A stretch of 64,000 nt of DNA. Origin: an uncultured Verrucomicrobiota bacterium. GTDB taxonomy: Bacteria; Verrucomicrobiota; Kiritimatiellia; CAIQIC01; Lenti-01. The stretch spans positions 1-64,000 of the forward strand of contig CALKWZ010000022.1 in assembly GCA_938003985.1 (NCBI GenBank), given 5' to 3'. The translations under genes were made by a program, and so were the position numbers. This document shows, one piece after another, positions 51,793-59,758 of this stretch. How positions within the stretch are numbered: the first letter of the stretch is position 1; each line of letters begins with the position of its first letter. The notes under the pieces were generated by a model, which was not told the origin of the DNA, made no database searches, and saw only the letters and a program-made list of their open reading frames with translations.

Positions 51793-52664
51793 CGGCGTTT
51801 CTCCCGGGTGCGGAAGAAGCGGACGAGTTCGCGGTCGTAGCGTTCGCCGGCGTGGAGTTCGATCGCGTCGGACCGGGCGCGGGAAAGCTGCCGCAGGAGG
51901 GTTTGGCGGCGTTCGGTCTGGCGCGCGAGCAGGGCGCGGCGGGTCGGCGCGTGGGAGGTGTCCACCACGATGCGCCGGCCGGTTTCGGCGTCTTCGAAGT
52001 CCACGAGACCGACGGGCGGCAGGGCGCTTTCGCGCTTGTCGCCGATCACGAGGCTGACGAGGTCGTGGCGGCGGGCGGTGACGCGCAGCAGGTGCTCGCA
52101 GGACGGCGCGATGAAGTCGGAAATCAGGAACGCGACCGACCGGCGCCGCACGACCTGGTTGAGATAGCGCAGGGCGGGTTCGAGGTCGGTTTTGGGCGAC
52201 GACGGCTTGGCGTTGAGGATTTCCGAGACGACGCGCAGGACGTGGGTGGCGCCTTTGGCGGGCGGCACGTGCTTTTCCACCCGGTCGGAAAACAGGATCA
52301 GGCCCACGCGGTCGTGGTTGGCGATGGCGGAAAAGGCGAGGACGGCGGCGACTTCGGCGGCGAGGTCGCGCTTGAGCTGCGCCGTGGAACCGAAGCGGTT
52401 GGAGGCCGACACGTCCACGAGGAGCATGACGGTCAGTTCGCGCTCTTCGGTGAACTTCTTGACGTGCGGGGAACCGGTGCGGGCGGTGACGTTCCAGTCG
52501 ATGGCGCGGATGTCGTCGCCGGGCACGTATTCGCGGACTTCCTGGAACTCCATGCCCTGGCCCTTGAAGACCGAATGGTAGCGCCCCGCGAAGACGTCGT
52601 TGACCGAACGCCGGGTGCGGATTTCGATCCGCCGGATCTTTTTCAATGTCTCGCGCGGAATCAT
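51789..52664 (-). CDS. DUF58 protein of the MoxR/Bat operon
   Basis: 291 residues. The DUF58 core is plain: FKGQGMEFQEVREYVPGDDIRAIDWNVTAR, then a VWA-like domain with LLVDVSASNRFG and LISDFIAPSCEHLL. Such proteins lie directly downstream of moxR in bat operons and may be remodelled by MoxR. No membrane span is visible. It overlaps the next gene by 4 nt. Upstream, a 64-nt gap with TTCAGAATTC-type repeats separates it from moxR. Confidence 0.93.
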   Translation of the reverse strand: MIPRETLKKIRRIEIRTRRSVNDVFAGRYHSVFKGQGMEFQEVREYVPGDDIRAIDWNVTARTGSPHVKKFTEERELTVMLLVDVSASNRFGSTAQLKRDLAAEVAAVLAFSAIANHDRVGLILFSDRVEKHVPPAKGATHVLRVVSEILNAKPSSPKTDLEPALRYLNQVVRRRSVAFLISDFIAPSCEHLLRVTARRHDLVSLVIGDKRESALPPVGLVDFEDAETGRRIVVDTSHAPTRRALLARQTERRQTLLRQLSRARSDAIELHAGERYDRELVRFFRTREKRR

Positions 52665-52676
52665 GGGTGCAGCCAG

Positions 52677-52709
52677 TATTCAGGAGTCAGAATTCGGAAT
52701 TCAGAATGC
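52677..52709. repeat. TTCAGAATTC-type repeat cluster between moxR and the DUF58 gene
   Basis: Units TATTCAGGAGTCAG, AATTCGG and AATTCAGAATGC occur in sequence, with a period of 8-10 nt. It is the same family as the clusters at 43234-43325 and 45978-46010. Confidence 0.8.
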
Positions 52710-52728
52710 TGGAAGACCTCCGGTGGGG

Positions 52729-53724
52729 TTAGGGGACGGGGAGTTCGTTCAAGAGGGTGGCGACGATTTTCTCGGAGGTCATGTCCTCGGCTTCGGCCTC
52801 GAAGGAGGGGATGACGCGGTGGCGGAGGACGTCGGGAGCGATGGATTTGACGTCCTGCGGGGTGACGTAGCCGCGGCCCTGCAGGAAGGCGTGCGCGCGG
52901 GCGGCGAGGGTCAGGTAGAGCGTCGCGCGCGGCGAGGCGCCGTAGCGGATGTTGTCCTTGAGCGCGTCGAGCTTGTAGGCGGCGGGATCGCGCGTGGCGA
53001 AGACGATGGAGAGGACGTAGTCCTTGATCTTGTCGTCGACGTAGATTTCGTCGACGACGGCGCGCGCGCGGCGGATGGCGTCGGGTTCGACGACGGCGCG
53101 GACGTTGCGGACGACTTCGGTGCGGGCGTTGGCGTCGAGGATCCGGCGCTCTTCCTCGAGGGAGGGATATTTCACGACGAGCTTGAGCATGAAGCGGTCG
53201 ACCTGCGCTTCGGGGAGGGGATAGGTGCCTTCCTGCTCGATGGGGTTCTGCGTGGCCAGGACGAGGAAGGGATCCGGCAGATTGAACGTTTCCTGGCCGA
53301 TGGTGACCTGGCGCTCCTGCATGGCTTCGAGCAGGGCGGACTGCACCTTGGCGGGCGCGCGGTTGATTTCGTCGGCGAGGATGACGTTGGCGAAGATGGG
53401 GCCCTTGCGGGTGCCGAAGTCGCCGGTCTTGGGATTGTAGACCTGCGTGCCGACGAGGTCGGCGGGCAGCAGGTCGGGCGTGAACTGGATGCGATGAAAA
53501 TAGGTGTGGATGGCGGAGGCGAGCGTCTTGACGGCCAGCGTCTTGGCCAGGCCGGGCACGCCTTCGAGCAGCAGGTGGCCGTTGGCCAGCAGGCCGATCA
53601 TCAGGCGGTCGATCAGGTAGCGCTGGCCGACGATGACCTTTTCCATCTCGGCGCGCAAGGCGGCCACGAAGGCGCTTTCTTCCCTGACTTTTTCGTTGAT
53701 CGCGGTGATTCCGGTGTCGCTCAT
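52729..53724 (-). CDS. moxR: MoxR-family AAA+ ATPase
   Basis: 331 residues. Walker A is GVPGLAKT near residue 56, Walker B is VILADEINRAP near 118, followed by sensor 1 (VLATQNPIEQEGTYPLPEAQ) and the C-terminal lid. MoxR proteins are chaperone-like ATPases that act with VWA proteins, here BatA/BatB. GGAGCCAGTT precedes the ATG. It is the second gene of the operon, 25 nt after the hsp20-like gene. Confidence 0.96.
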   Translation of the reverse strand: MSDTGITAINEKVREESAFVAALRAEMEKVIVGQRYLIDRLMIGLLANGHLLLEGVPGLAKTLAVKTLASAIHTYFHRIQFTPDLLPADLVGTQVYNPKTGDFGTRKGPIFANVILADEINRAPAKVQSALLEAMQERQVTIGQETFNLPDPFLVLATQNPIEQEGTYPLPEAQVDRFMLKLVVKYPSLEEERRILDANARTEVVRNVRAVVEPDAIRRARAVVDEIYVDDKIKDYVLSIVFATRDPAAYKLDALKDNIRYGASPRATLYLTLAARAHAFLQGRGYVTPQDVKSIAPDVLRHRVIPSFEAEAEDMTSEKIVATLLNELPVP

Positions 53725-53749
53725 AACTGGCTCCTGGGGCTGGCTGGGA

Positions 53750-54439
53750 TCAAGGTTTGGCGGACGCGGTGGCGTTGGCCGCCGGCTTGGGGATGCGGAT
53801 GCAGAGGCGGTCGTTGACGTTGGTGATCTGGAAAGAAGCGTCCGCGGCGACGGGGCCCGGCAACAGCACGCGCGAGCTGAAGCTCTGCGAGGAGGACGCG
53901 TTGGACGTCCGGCGGTCTTGATGCGAGGAGACGCTGAGCAGGCGCCCGTCGAGGCGAACGTCGAGGGAACCGGGATCGGCGTCGGGCAGGGCCAGCGCGA
54001 GCTCGTAGGCGTCGGGCAGCTCGCGCAGGTCCATGGCGGGGGAGGCGGGCAGGGTCGCCCAGACGTCGTCCCGGTCGAAAAACGAATCGAAGCCGCCGAA
54101 GGCCTGGTTGGCCTCGGCCATCATGCGCTGCATTTCGGCGCGCATGCGGTCGGCGGGATGGCGGTAGCGCGGCTGGGGCATGGGCCGTTGGAAAACCGCG
54201 AAGCGCGGCAGGAGCGAAAAAGATGACGGGGCATTCGGTTGTGCGGAGGGCTCCAAGGAGGGGGGAGTGTCCGGTTGGGTTGGGACCGCAGGTGGGTTGT
54301 GGGCTCTGCGGTTGAATGCCCCGTCAAGATGGTTTTTGGCCAGCCAGGCCAAGATCACGATCTGCAAAACCAAAACCCACCGGAGCAACTTGCGCTCGCC
54401 CGTCGGGGCCGGGACTGGATTGTTGGCGTTGTCTGTCAT
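53750..54439 (-). CDS. Membrane-anchored small heat-shock protein (Hsp20-like)
   Basis: 229 residues. One N-terminal membrane span (WVLVLQIVILAWLA) is followed by a Pro-rich linker (to ~residue 80) and a C-terminal alpha-crystallin-like domain (MDLRELPDAYELALALPDADPGSLDVRLDGRLLSVSS ... SFSSRVLLPGPVAADASFQI). Most Hsp20 proteins are soluble; a membrane anchor is unusual and places the chaperone domain next to the Bat complex. ATG 54439 was chosen; ATG 54451 would add four residues and lies inside the probable promoter. It is the first gene of the hsp20-moxR-bat operon. Confidence 0.82.
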   Translation of the reverse strand: MTDNANNPVPAPTGERKLLRWVLVLQIVILAWLAKNHLDGAFNRRAHNPPAVPTQPDTPPSLEPSAQPNAPSSFSLLPRFAVFQRPMPQPRYRHPADRMRAEMQRMMAEANQAFGGFDSFFDRDDVWATLPASPAMDLRELPDAYELALALPDADPGSLDVRLDGRLLSVSSHQDRRTSNASSSQSFSSRVLLPGPVAADASFQITNVNDRLCIRIPKPAANATASAKP

Positions 54440-54453
54440 GGCGACATCCATGG

Positions 54454-54470
54454 AGCAGACGCCGTGCCAA
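54454..54470 (-). promoter_or_regulatory. Candidate sigma-54 promoter of the hsp20-moxR-bat operon
   Basis: The minus strand reads TTGGCACGGCGTCTGCT. The consensus TGGCACG-N4-TTGC is met except for one base (CTGC), with the required GG-to-GC spacing. Transcription would start about 12 nt downstream, next to ATG 54439. Upstream (54471-54617) is an AT-richer stretch with inverted segments that could bind an activator; no gene is visible there. Confidence 0.5.
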
Positions 54471-54617
54471 GTCCGGAGAATACGCGAAAACAGGCGAAAA
54501 TCGCCGATTATCCGGGGTGTTTGCTGAACCGCGCAAGCGCACCTGCCGTGGGCGCAAATCGCCTTTGCGACAAAACGCGCGGGAGTCGCTGCGACATTTT
54601 GTCCGGCCGGATTCGGG

Positions 54618-55340
54618 CTAGTTCTGCGAGACGTCGCGGTACAGCAGCAAGGCCGCGGCGGCGGCGGCGAGCGGCTCGCGCTTCTCGGAGGTGAGCGACT
54701 GGTCGAAGCGCACGGAACCCGCGTTGACGAGATCGATCGCGGCGACGAGGCGCGTGCCGTCGTAGATCAGGAAGCCCGCGTTTTCCATCAGAGGGATGGA
54801 AGTGCCGGCCAACTGGCGGGAGCCTTCGACGCGGTAGGCGGTCTGGCCGTCGGTCAGCGTGCCGTTGAGCAGGACGCCGCCGCGCTCTTCGGCGAGGGCC
54901 AGATTCCAGGCGCCGGGTTCGCCGTCGCGGCCGAGGCGCGCGACGAAGTTGACTTCCCGGGTCAGGCCCCAGGTGAGTTCGCCGCCGGCGACGGTGTCCT
55001 TCAGATCCTGCTTGCGCACGCCGGTGGCGGCCTGTCCGCGCCACGTCTGTCCGGAGGGCGCGCGCAGCGCGAATTCGTATTGCTGGCGCGCGCGCGAGCG
55101 CTCGTAGAGGGCGATGCTCCAGGCCACGCGGTGCGTCCAGCCGCGGCGGACGTCGACGACGTCGTAGGGGCCGAAGGAGAACTTCTCGGAGAGGGTGAAC
55201 CCGCCGCGGCCGGCGCAGGGATAGGCGTCGGACCGGGCTTCGAGATCGGCCGGCACCGCCATCCGGGCCGTCGTGCAACCCCCCGCGAGGAACAAGAGGC
55301 AGAGCGCAATCCACCAGCGGAGCGGAAGTTTTCGTTTCAT
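54618..55340 (-). CDS. Hypothetical lipoprotein
   Basis: 240 residues. The signal peptide ends in a lipobox (WWIALCLLFLAGGC, cleavage before Cys near residue 22). The mature part is probably beta-rich (RGGFTLSEKFSFGPYDVVDVRRGW; YEFALRAPSGQTW). I do not recognise the family. The ATG at 55340 was chosen because the promoter -10 box TAACCT ends six nucleotides upstream. It precedes the hsp20-bat operon in the same direction but is separated from it by 166 nt with its own promoter. Confidence 0.75.
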   Translation of the reverse strand: MKRKLPLRWWIALCLLFLAGGCTTARMAVPADLEARSDAYPCAGRGGFTLSEKFSFGPYDVVDVRRGWTHRVAWSIALYERSRARQQYEFALRAPSGQTWRGQAATGVRKQDLKDTVAGGELTWGLTREVNFVARLGRDGEPGAWNLALAEERGGVLLNGTLTDGQTAYRVEGSRQLAGTSIPLMENAGFLIYDGTRLVAAIDLVNAGSVRFDQSLTSEKREPLAAAAAALLLYRDVSQN

Positions 55341-55346
55341 GGGCAT

Positions 55347-55375
55347 AGGTTAGCCATTCGGACGAAGGGCGTCGA
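55347..55375 (-). promoter_or_regulatory. Predicted promoter of the lipoprotein gene, leaderless geometry
   Basis: TCGACG (55375-55370), 17 nt, TAACCT (55352-55347), then six nucleotides to the ATG at 55340. Confidence 0.5.
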
Positions 55376-55391
55376 GGGCCTTTCTTGCCGG

Positions 55392-55420
55392 TTGCGGGCG
55401 GGGGGCGGGTCGGGTAGGAT
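55392..55420 (+). promoter_or_regulatory. Predicted promoter of the GT2 gene cluster
   Basis: TTGCGG (55392-55397), 17 nt, TAGGAT (55415-55420), then 9 nt to the ATG at 55430. The leader would be about 2-3 nt. Confidence 0.55.
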
Positions 55421-55429
55421 GGCCGCAAC

Positions 55430-56380
55430 ATGAGCCATCCGAAGAAGATCACGATCGTGGTGCCGTTCCTGAACGAGAAGGACAACCTGCCGGTTTTGCT
55501 GGAACGGGTGGCGGGCGTCTTCGCGGCGCGGGAAGAGGACTGGGAACTCCTGCTGGTGGACGACGGCTCGACCGACGGGTCGGCCGAATGGGCCGTGGAG
55601 CAGGCGCAATCGAACCGCCACGTGCGGGTGGTGCGGCTGTCGCGCAATTTCGGGCACCAGTTGGCCATCACGGCGGGGCTGGACCGCTCGGACGGCGACG
55701 CGGTCGTGGTCATGGACGCCGATTTGCAGGATCCGCCCGAGACGATCGGCGCGATGGTCGACAAATGGCGCGAGGGCTTCGAGGTGGTGTACGCGGTCCG
55801 CCGCAGCCGCGCCGGCGAAACCTGGTCGAAGAAATTCCTCGCGGCGGGATTCTACCGCGTGTTCCGCCGGCTGGCGAAGGTGAACGTGCCGATGGACGCG
55901 GGCGATTTCCGGCTGGTGGACCGCTGCGTGGTGGACGCGCTGCGCGAGATGCGCGAGCTGCACCGGTTCATGCGCGGGTTGACGTGCTGGGTCGGTTTCC
56001 GGCAGGCCTCGGTGGAATACGACCGGGCCGCGCGGTTCGCGGGCGAGACGAAATATCCGGTCCTGAAAAGCGCGCGCCTGGCGTTCGACGCGATCACGTC
56101 GTTTTCGGCGTCCCCGCTGCGGTGGATCGCCGTGCTGGGCGTGGGCATCTGCCTGGTGGCGGCGCTGTGGGTGTTCTACGTGATGGTGCAGGCCATGGTG
56201 AACCCCGGCAGCATGCAGAAAGGCTGGGCCTCGACCATCGCGGTGATGGTGTTCCTGGGCGGCGTGCAGCTCGTCAGCATCGGCCTGCTGGGCCAGTACG
56301 TCAGCCGCATCTTCGAAGAAGGCAAGCGGCGGCCGCTGTACCTCGTGCGGACGGACACGAAAGCCGACAAAGCGTCCTGA
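55430..56380 (+). CDS. Family 2 glycosyltransferase with two C-terminal membrane spans (polyprenyl-phosphate type)
   Basis: 316 residues. The GT-A domain has VVPFLNEKDNLPVLL, LLVDDGSTDGS, RNFGHQLAITAGLD and the metal-binding VVMDADLQDPPE. Two membrane spans follow (near 245-267 and 283-305). This layout is that of DPM1/GtrB-type enzymes, which move a sugar from a nucleotide donor to polyprenyl phosphate on the cytosolic face of the membrane. It could supply the lipid-linked sugar used by the GT-C proteins in this window. Its stop overlaps the next ATG (TGATG). Confidence 0.92.
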   Translation: MSHPKKITIVVPFLNEKDNLPVLLERVAGVFAAREEDWELLLVDDGSTDGSAEWAVEQAQSNRHVRVVRLSRNFGHQLAITAGLDRSDGDAVVVMDADLQDPPETIGAMVDKWREGFEVVYAVRRSRAGETWSKKFLAAGFYRVFRRLAKVNVPMDAGDFRLVDRCVVDALREMRELHRFMRGLTCWVGFRQASVEYDRAARFAGETKYPVLKSARLAFDAITSFSASPLRWIAVLGVGICLVAALWVFYVMVQAMVNPGSMQKGWASTIAVMVFLGGVQLVSIGLLGQYVSRIFEEGKRRPLYLVRTDTKADKAS

Positions 56381-57330
56381 TGGCCGGCGCCGAACCCATT
56401 CTGGTTTCGGCGATCGTGCCGGTCTACAACGGCGCGCACTGCCTGCCGCGCTGCCTCGCAAGCCTTTTAAAGCAGACCCATCCGCGCGTGGAAATCATCG
56501 TCGTGGACGACGGTTCGACGGACGGCACGCCCCACTTGGTGAAAGCGCCGGTCCGCTTGCTCTCGACCGGCGGCCGCAAAGGGGCGGGCGCGGCGCGCAA
56601 CGTCGGCGCGAAGGCGGCAACCGGCGCAGTCCTGTTTTTCACCGATTCCGACGTGGTGGCCCCGCCGGACTGGATCGCCAAGGCGCTGAAGGCCCGCACG
56701 GAAAAAGGCGTGCCCTGCGGCGGCGGGGGCTACGCGGGGCCGGTGAAGGAAATCTTCATCCAGCAGTTCGCGCACGAGGAACTCGTGTGGCGACGGCGGC
56801 GCCATCGCGGCTACGTCGAGACGCTGGTCTCGAACAATCTCTGGTGCGAACGCGAGCTGTTCCTCGCCAAGGGCGGCTTTCCCGAGGCCTATTGCGCGGC
56901 CAGCAGCGAGGACATGGAATTTTCCTGGGCGGTGTCGCGCGACCACAAATTGTGGTGGGATCCCGACAACGGCGTGTTCCACGATTTCGCGGACACGGTG
57001 CGGGGCTATTTGAAACAGCAGATCCGCTTCGCGAAAGACGCCGTGCCGATGCTGCTGGGCAACCGGGCGCTGGTCGGCGGGCGGCAAACCCACCATGGCA
57101 AGCAGCTCTACGTCGAAATCGCCTTCACGGGGCTTGGAATCGTCTGTTTTCCGCTGTTTTTGGGCGTTTTGGCGGCAAATTTCGGTTTTTTGGCCGAAAT
57201 TTCGCGCACAAGAGGCCCGAAATTCGCCGCGAAGGCTCTCGGCATGGCATTTTTGCGCAATTTTTCGATTCTGTGGGGAGTTGCGGTAGGTTTGTTCGAG
57301 TTTTTCGCGAAAAAGAGCGGAAAATCGTGA
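56380..57330 (+). CDS. Family 2 glycosyltransferase, membrane-associated
   Basis: 316 residues with a GT-A fold (SAIVPVYNGAHCLPRCLASLL; IIVVDDGSTDGTP; VLFFTDSDVVAPPDWI; acceptor region SSEDMEFSWAVSRD). Two to three hydrophobic segments lie near the C-terminus (IAFTGLGIVCFPLFLGVLAA and FSILWGVAVGLFEFF). The last ~200 nt are AT-rich compared with the rest. It is coupled to the preceding GT2 gene and 15 nt before the radical SAM gene. It probably extends a surface glycan; the sugar is unknown. Confidence 0.9.
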   Translation: MAGAEPILVSAIVPVYNGAHCLPRCLASLLKQTHPRVEIIVVDDGSTDGTPHLVKAPVRLLSTGGRKGAGAARNVGAKAATGAVLFFTDSDVVAPPDWIAKALKARTEKGVPCGGGGYAGPVKEIFIQQFAHEELVWRRRRHRGYVETLVSNNLWCERELFLAKGGFPEAYCAASSEDMEFSWAVSRDHKLWWDPDNGVFHDFADTVRGYLKQQIRFAKDAVPMLLGNRALVGGRQTHHGKQLYVEIAFTGLGIVCFPLFLGVLAANFGFLAEISRTRGPKFAAKALGMAFLRNFSILWGVAVGLFEFFAKKSGKS

Positions 57331-57345
57331 TTTTGGAGTGAACAC

Positions 57346-58803
57346 ATGCGCGTTGCCCTGATCAGTCCGCCGTTTTTGCCGAATTTCTGCCGCAGCCAGC
57401 GCTGGCCGGTCGTGAACCGCACGCGCGCGCAGCGCTATCCGGATTGGCTGGCCTATGCGGCCGGCGTGGCGATCCAGGCGGGCTTCGAGGTCGAGCTGCG
57501 GGATTTCATCGCCGAAGAGGCGTCGCTGGCGGACGTGGCGAAGTGGTGCGGCGAGTGGAAGCCGGGCCTGCTGGTGCTGGACGCGACGACGCCGTCGATC
57601 TACAACGACGTCGAATGCGCGCGGCTGTGCAAGACGGCGAGCCCGGAAACGCACGTGGCGCTGGTGGGGCCGCACGTCAGCGTGTATCCCCGAGAAACGC
57701 TGCTGGAAGCCAAGGGCGCGGTGGATTCCATCGCGCGCGGCGAATACGACTTCACGATCCGCGACTTGGCGGCGGCGCTGGCGGGCGGGACGGGACTGGA
57801 AACCGTGGAGGGCATCACGTTCCGGACCGCCGCAGGCGAAATCGTCGAAACCCGCGCGCGCGCGCCGATCGAGAATCTCGACGAGATTCCGCCGCCGCCG
57901 TGGCATTTCTTCGACGTGAAGAAATACCGCAACAACACCTATCTCTATCCGTTCCTGGACCAGATCAGCGGGCGCGGCTGCCCGAACCGGTGCACGTTCT
58001 GCCAGTGGCCGCAGGTGATGCACGGCCGGCGCTACCGCTATTGCTCGCCGGAACGCGTCGTGCGGGAAATGGTCGAGGATTTCGAGCGCTATCCCATCCA
58101 GGAAGTCTTTTTCGAGGACGACACCCTGACGACGTTCCGGCCGCGTCTCCGGCAGATCTGCGAGCTGATTTTGCAGCAGAAGCGGCGGATGGTCTGGTCG
58201 TGCAATTCGCGCGTGGACTGGGCGGACCTGGATTTGATGAAGCTGATGAAGGAAGCCGGCTGCCGCATGCTGCTGATCGGGCCGGAGAGCGGCGACCAGC
58301 GGATCCTCGACAACGTGCGCAAGGGCATCCGCGTCGAGCAGACGCGCGAATTCGTGGCGACGGCGCGGAAGGCGAAGCTGACCACGCATTCGTGCTGGGT
58401 GGTGGGCCTGCCGGGCGAGACGAAAGAAAGCATGGATCGCACGCGGCAATTCGTGAAGGACGTGGACACCGACACGATCCAGGCCTCGGCCGTGATGCCG
58501 CAGGTGGGCACGGAGCTCTACGCCCTGGCGGTGGAGAAGGGCTACCTGCGGATGAAGGACTGGGCCGACTACGCGATGCAAGGCGAGCAGACGGCGGTGA
58601 TGGAATATCCCGACCTGTCCCAGGCCGAGATGAACGCCGGCGTGAACCGGCTGCTCAAGGAATTCTACTTCCAGCCCCACGTGATCGCGCGCCTGCTGCG
58701 ACAGTCCTGGAAGCGCCCGGCGCTGCTGTCGAGCTACTGGACCGGCTTCGTCATGCTGCTGCGCTACCTGAACAAGCGCGCGGGGCTGGTCGAGAAGAAG
58801 TAG
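57346..58803 (+). CDS. B12-binding-domain radical SAM protein (HpnJ/BchE-like group)
   Basis: 485 residues. The N-terminal ~150 fit a cobalamin-binding Rossmann domain (VALISPPFLPNF; LVLDATTPSIYND; VALVGPHVSVYP). The radical SAM cluster motif is CPNRCTFCQWP near residue 212, with ESGDQRILDNVRKGI and CWVVGLPGETKES downstream. The group includes HpnJ, which modifies hopanoid side chains, and other lipid or cofactor modifiers. The nearby sugar epimerase resembles HpnA-type enzymes, so lipid or glycolipid modification is plausible but unproven. GGAG precedes the ATG by 7 nt. Confidence 0.85.
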   Translation: MRVALISPPFLPNFCRSQRWPVVNRTRAQRYPDWLAYAAGVAIQAGFEVELRDFIAEEASLADVAKWCGEWKPGLLVLDATTPSIYNDVECARLCKTASPETHVALVGPHVSVYPRETLLEAKGAVDSIARGEYDFTIRDLAAALAGGTGLETVEGITFRTAAGEIVETRARAPIENLDEIPPPPWHFFDVKKYRNNTYLYPFLDQISGRGCPNRCTFCQWPQVMHGRRYRYCSPERVVREMVEDFERYPIQEVFFEDDTLTTFRPRLRQICELILQQKRRMVWSCNSRVDWADLDLMKLMKEAGCRMLLIGPESGDQRILDNVRKGIRVEQTREFVATARKAKLTTHSCWVVGLPGETKESMDRTRQFVKDVDTDTIQASAVMPQVGTELYALAVEKGYLRMKDWADYAMQGEQTAVMEYPDLSQAEMNAGVNRLLKEFYFQPHVIARLLRQSWKRPALLSSYWTGFVMLLRYLNKRAGLVEKK

Positions 58804-58810
58804 GCGCGGC

Positions 58811-59758
58811 GTGAGCTATACGGGGATGCGCCAGCGCTGCTGGGTCCACGATTATCGCACGCCCTGCTTCTACCTGATCACCCTGGCAACCGAACCCCGC
58901 CGAAGCTGCTTGGGGCGTCTGGAAGGCGAGCAAATCCGGTTGTCGCCGCTTGGGGAAATGGTGCGGCAGTGCTGGTTTCGTTCGGCGGAAATCTATCCGG
59001 GCGTGGAGCCCGGCATCTGCGCCGTGATGCCTGACCATTTCCACGGGCTGCTGCGGGTGAAGACGCGGCTGGCCAAGCCGATGGGGCAGGTGGTGCGCGG
59101 GTTCAAGGCCACCACCACCTTTTTGTGGCGGAGGGATTTCAGCGGCGCAACAGATGCGCCGCAACTGGACGTGTCCGGTCCCGTTTCGGCGCATCCGTTG
59201 CGCCGTTCTGTTGCTGCCACGCTCTGGCAAAAAGGCTTTCAGGACACGATTCTCTTGCGCCGGGGGCAACTGGAACGGATGCGGAACTACGTGTTGGACA
59301 ACCCGCGGCGGTTGGCCATGCGGCGGGCGCATCCCGAACTGTTCACGCAGGTGGCGCAGTTGACGCATGGCTGTACCGGAATCGGAAACCGGTTTCTGCT
59401 GGAACGCCCGGTGCGGCGGCAAGTGCAGGTGTCGCGCACCGTTTCGGCGGAAGCGTTGGCGGAAAAACAGGCCGAACTGCTCTATGCGGCCGCGCACGGG
59501 GCGGTGCTGGTGTCGCCTTGCATCAGTCCGGGCGAAAAGCAGATTGCCCGGGCCGCGTTGGCGGCGGATGTACCGCTCATCGTGCTGCTGGAAAACGGAT
59601 TTGCCCCGTATTACAAGCCCGCCGGAAAATATCTGGAAGCGTGCGCCGCCGGGCGCCTGCTGATGCTGGCGCCATGGCCGCACCATGACGGCAAGCGCGC
59701 CATCACGCGCGAGCAGTGTCTGGCGCTGAACCGGCTGGCGCGGGAGATTTGCGAGTAG
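58811..59758 (+). CDS. REP-associated tyrosine transposase (RAYT/HUH) fused to a DprA/Rossmann-like domain
   Basis: 315 residues (GTG start; ATG 58826 is an alternative). The first ~180 match the IS200-like Y1 transposase fold used by RAYT proteins: FYLITLAT beta strand, HUH motif PDHFHGLL with His76 and His78, and the catalytic Tyr160 in RNYVLDNPRR. The last ~100 residues are different: KQAELLYAAAHGAVLVSPCI, SPGEKQIARAALAADVPLIV, YKPAGKYLEACAAGRLLMLA. They resemble the Rossmann-type fold of DprA/LOG proteins, usually a nucleotide- or ssDNA-binding fold. It is inserted between surface-polysaccharide genes, 7 nt after the radical SAM gene, and its stop abuts the stop of the next, opposite gene. 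No terminal repeats were seen at its ends. Confidence 0.85.
   Translation: MSYTGMRQRCWVHDYRTPCFYLITLATEPRRSCLGRLEGEQIRLSPLGEMVRQCWFRSAEIYPGVEPGICAVMPDHFHGLLRVKTRLAKPMGQVVRGFKATTTFLWRRDFSGATDAPQLDVSGPVSAHPLRRSVAATLWQKGFQDTILLRRGQLERMRNYVLDNPRRLAMRRAHPELFTQVAQLTHGCTGIGNRFLLERPVRRQVQVSRTVSAEALAEKQAELLYAAAHGAVLVSPCISPGEKQIARAALAADVPLIVLLENGFAPYYKPAGKYLEACAAGRLLMLAPWPHHDGKRAITREQCLALNRLAREICE

Noticed and set aside
54452..54617. A small gene between the lipoprotein and hsp20 genes
   Set aside because: Short open frames there have no ribosome binding site and overlap the candidate sigma-54 promoter region.
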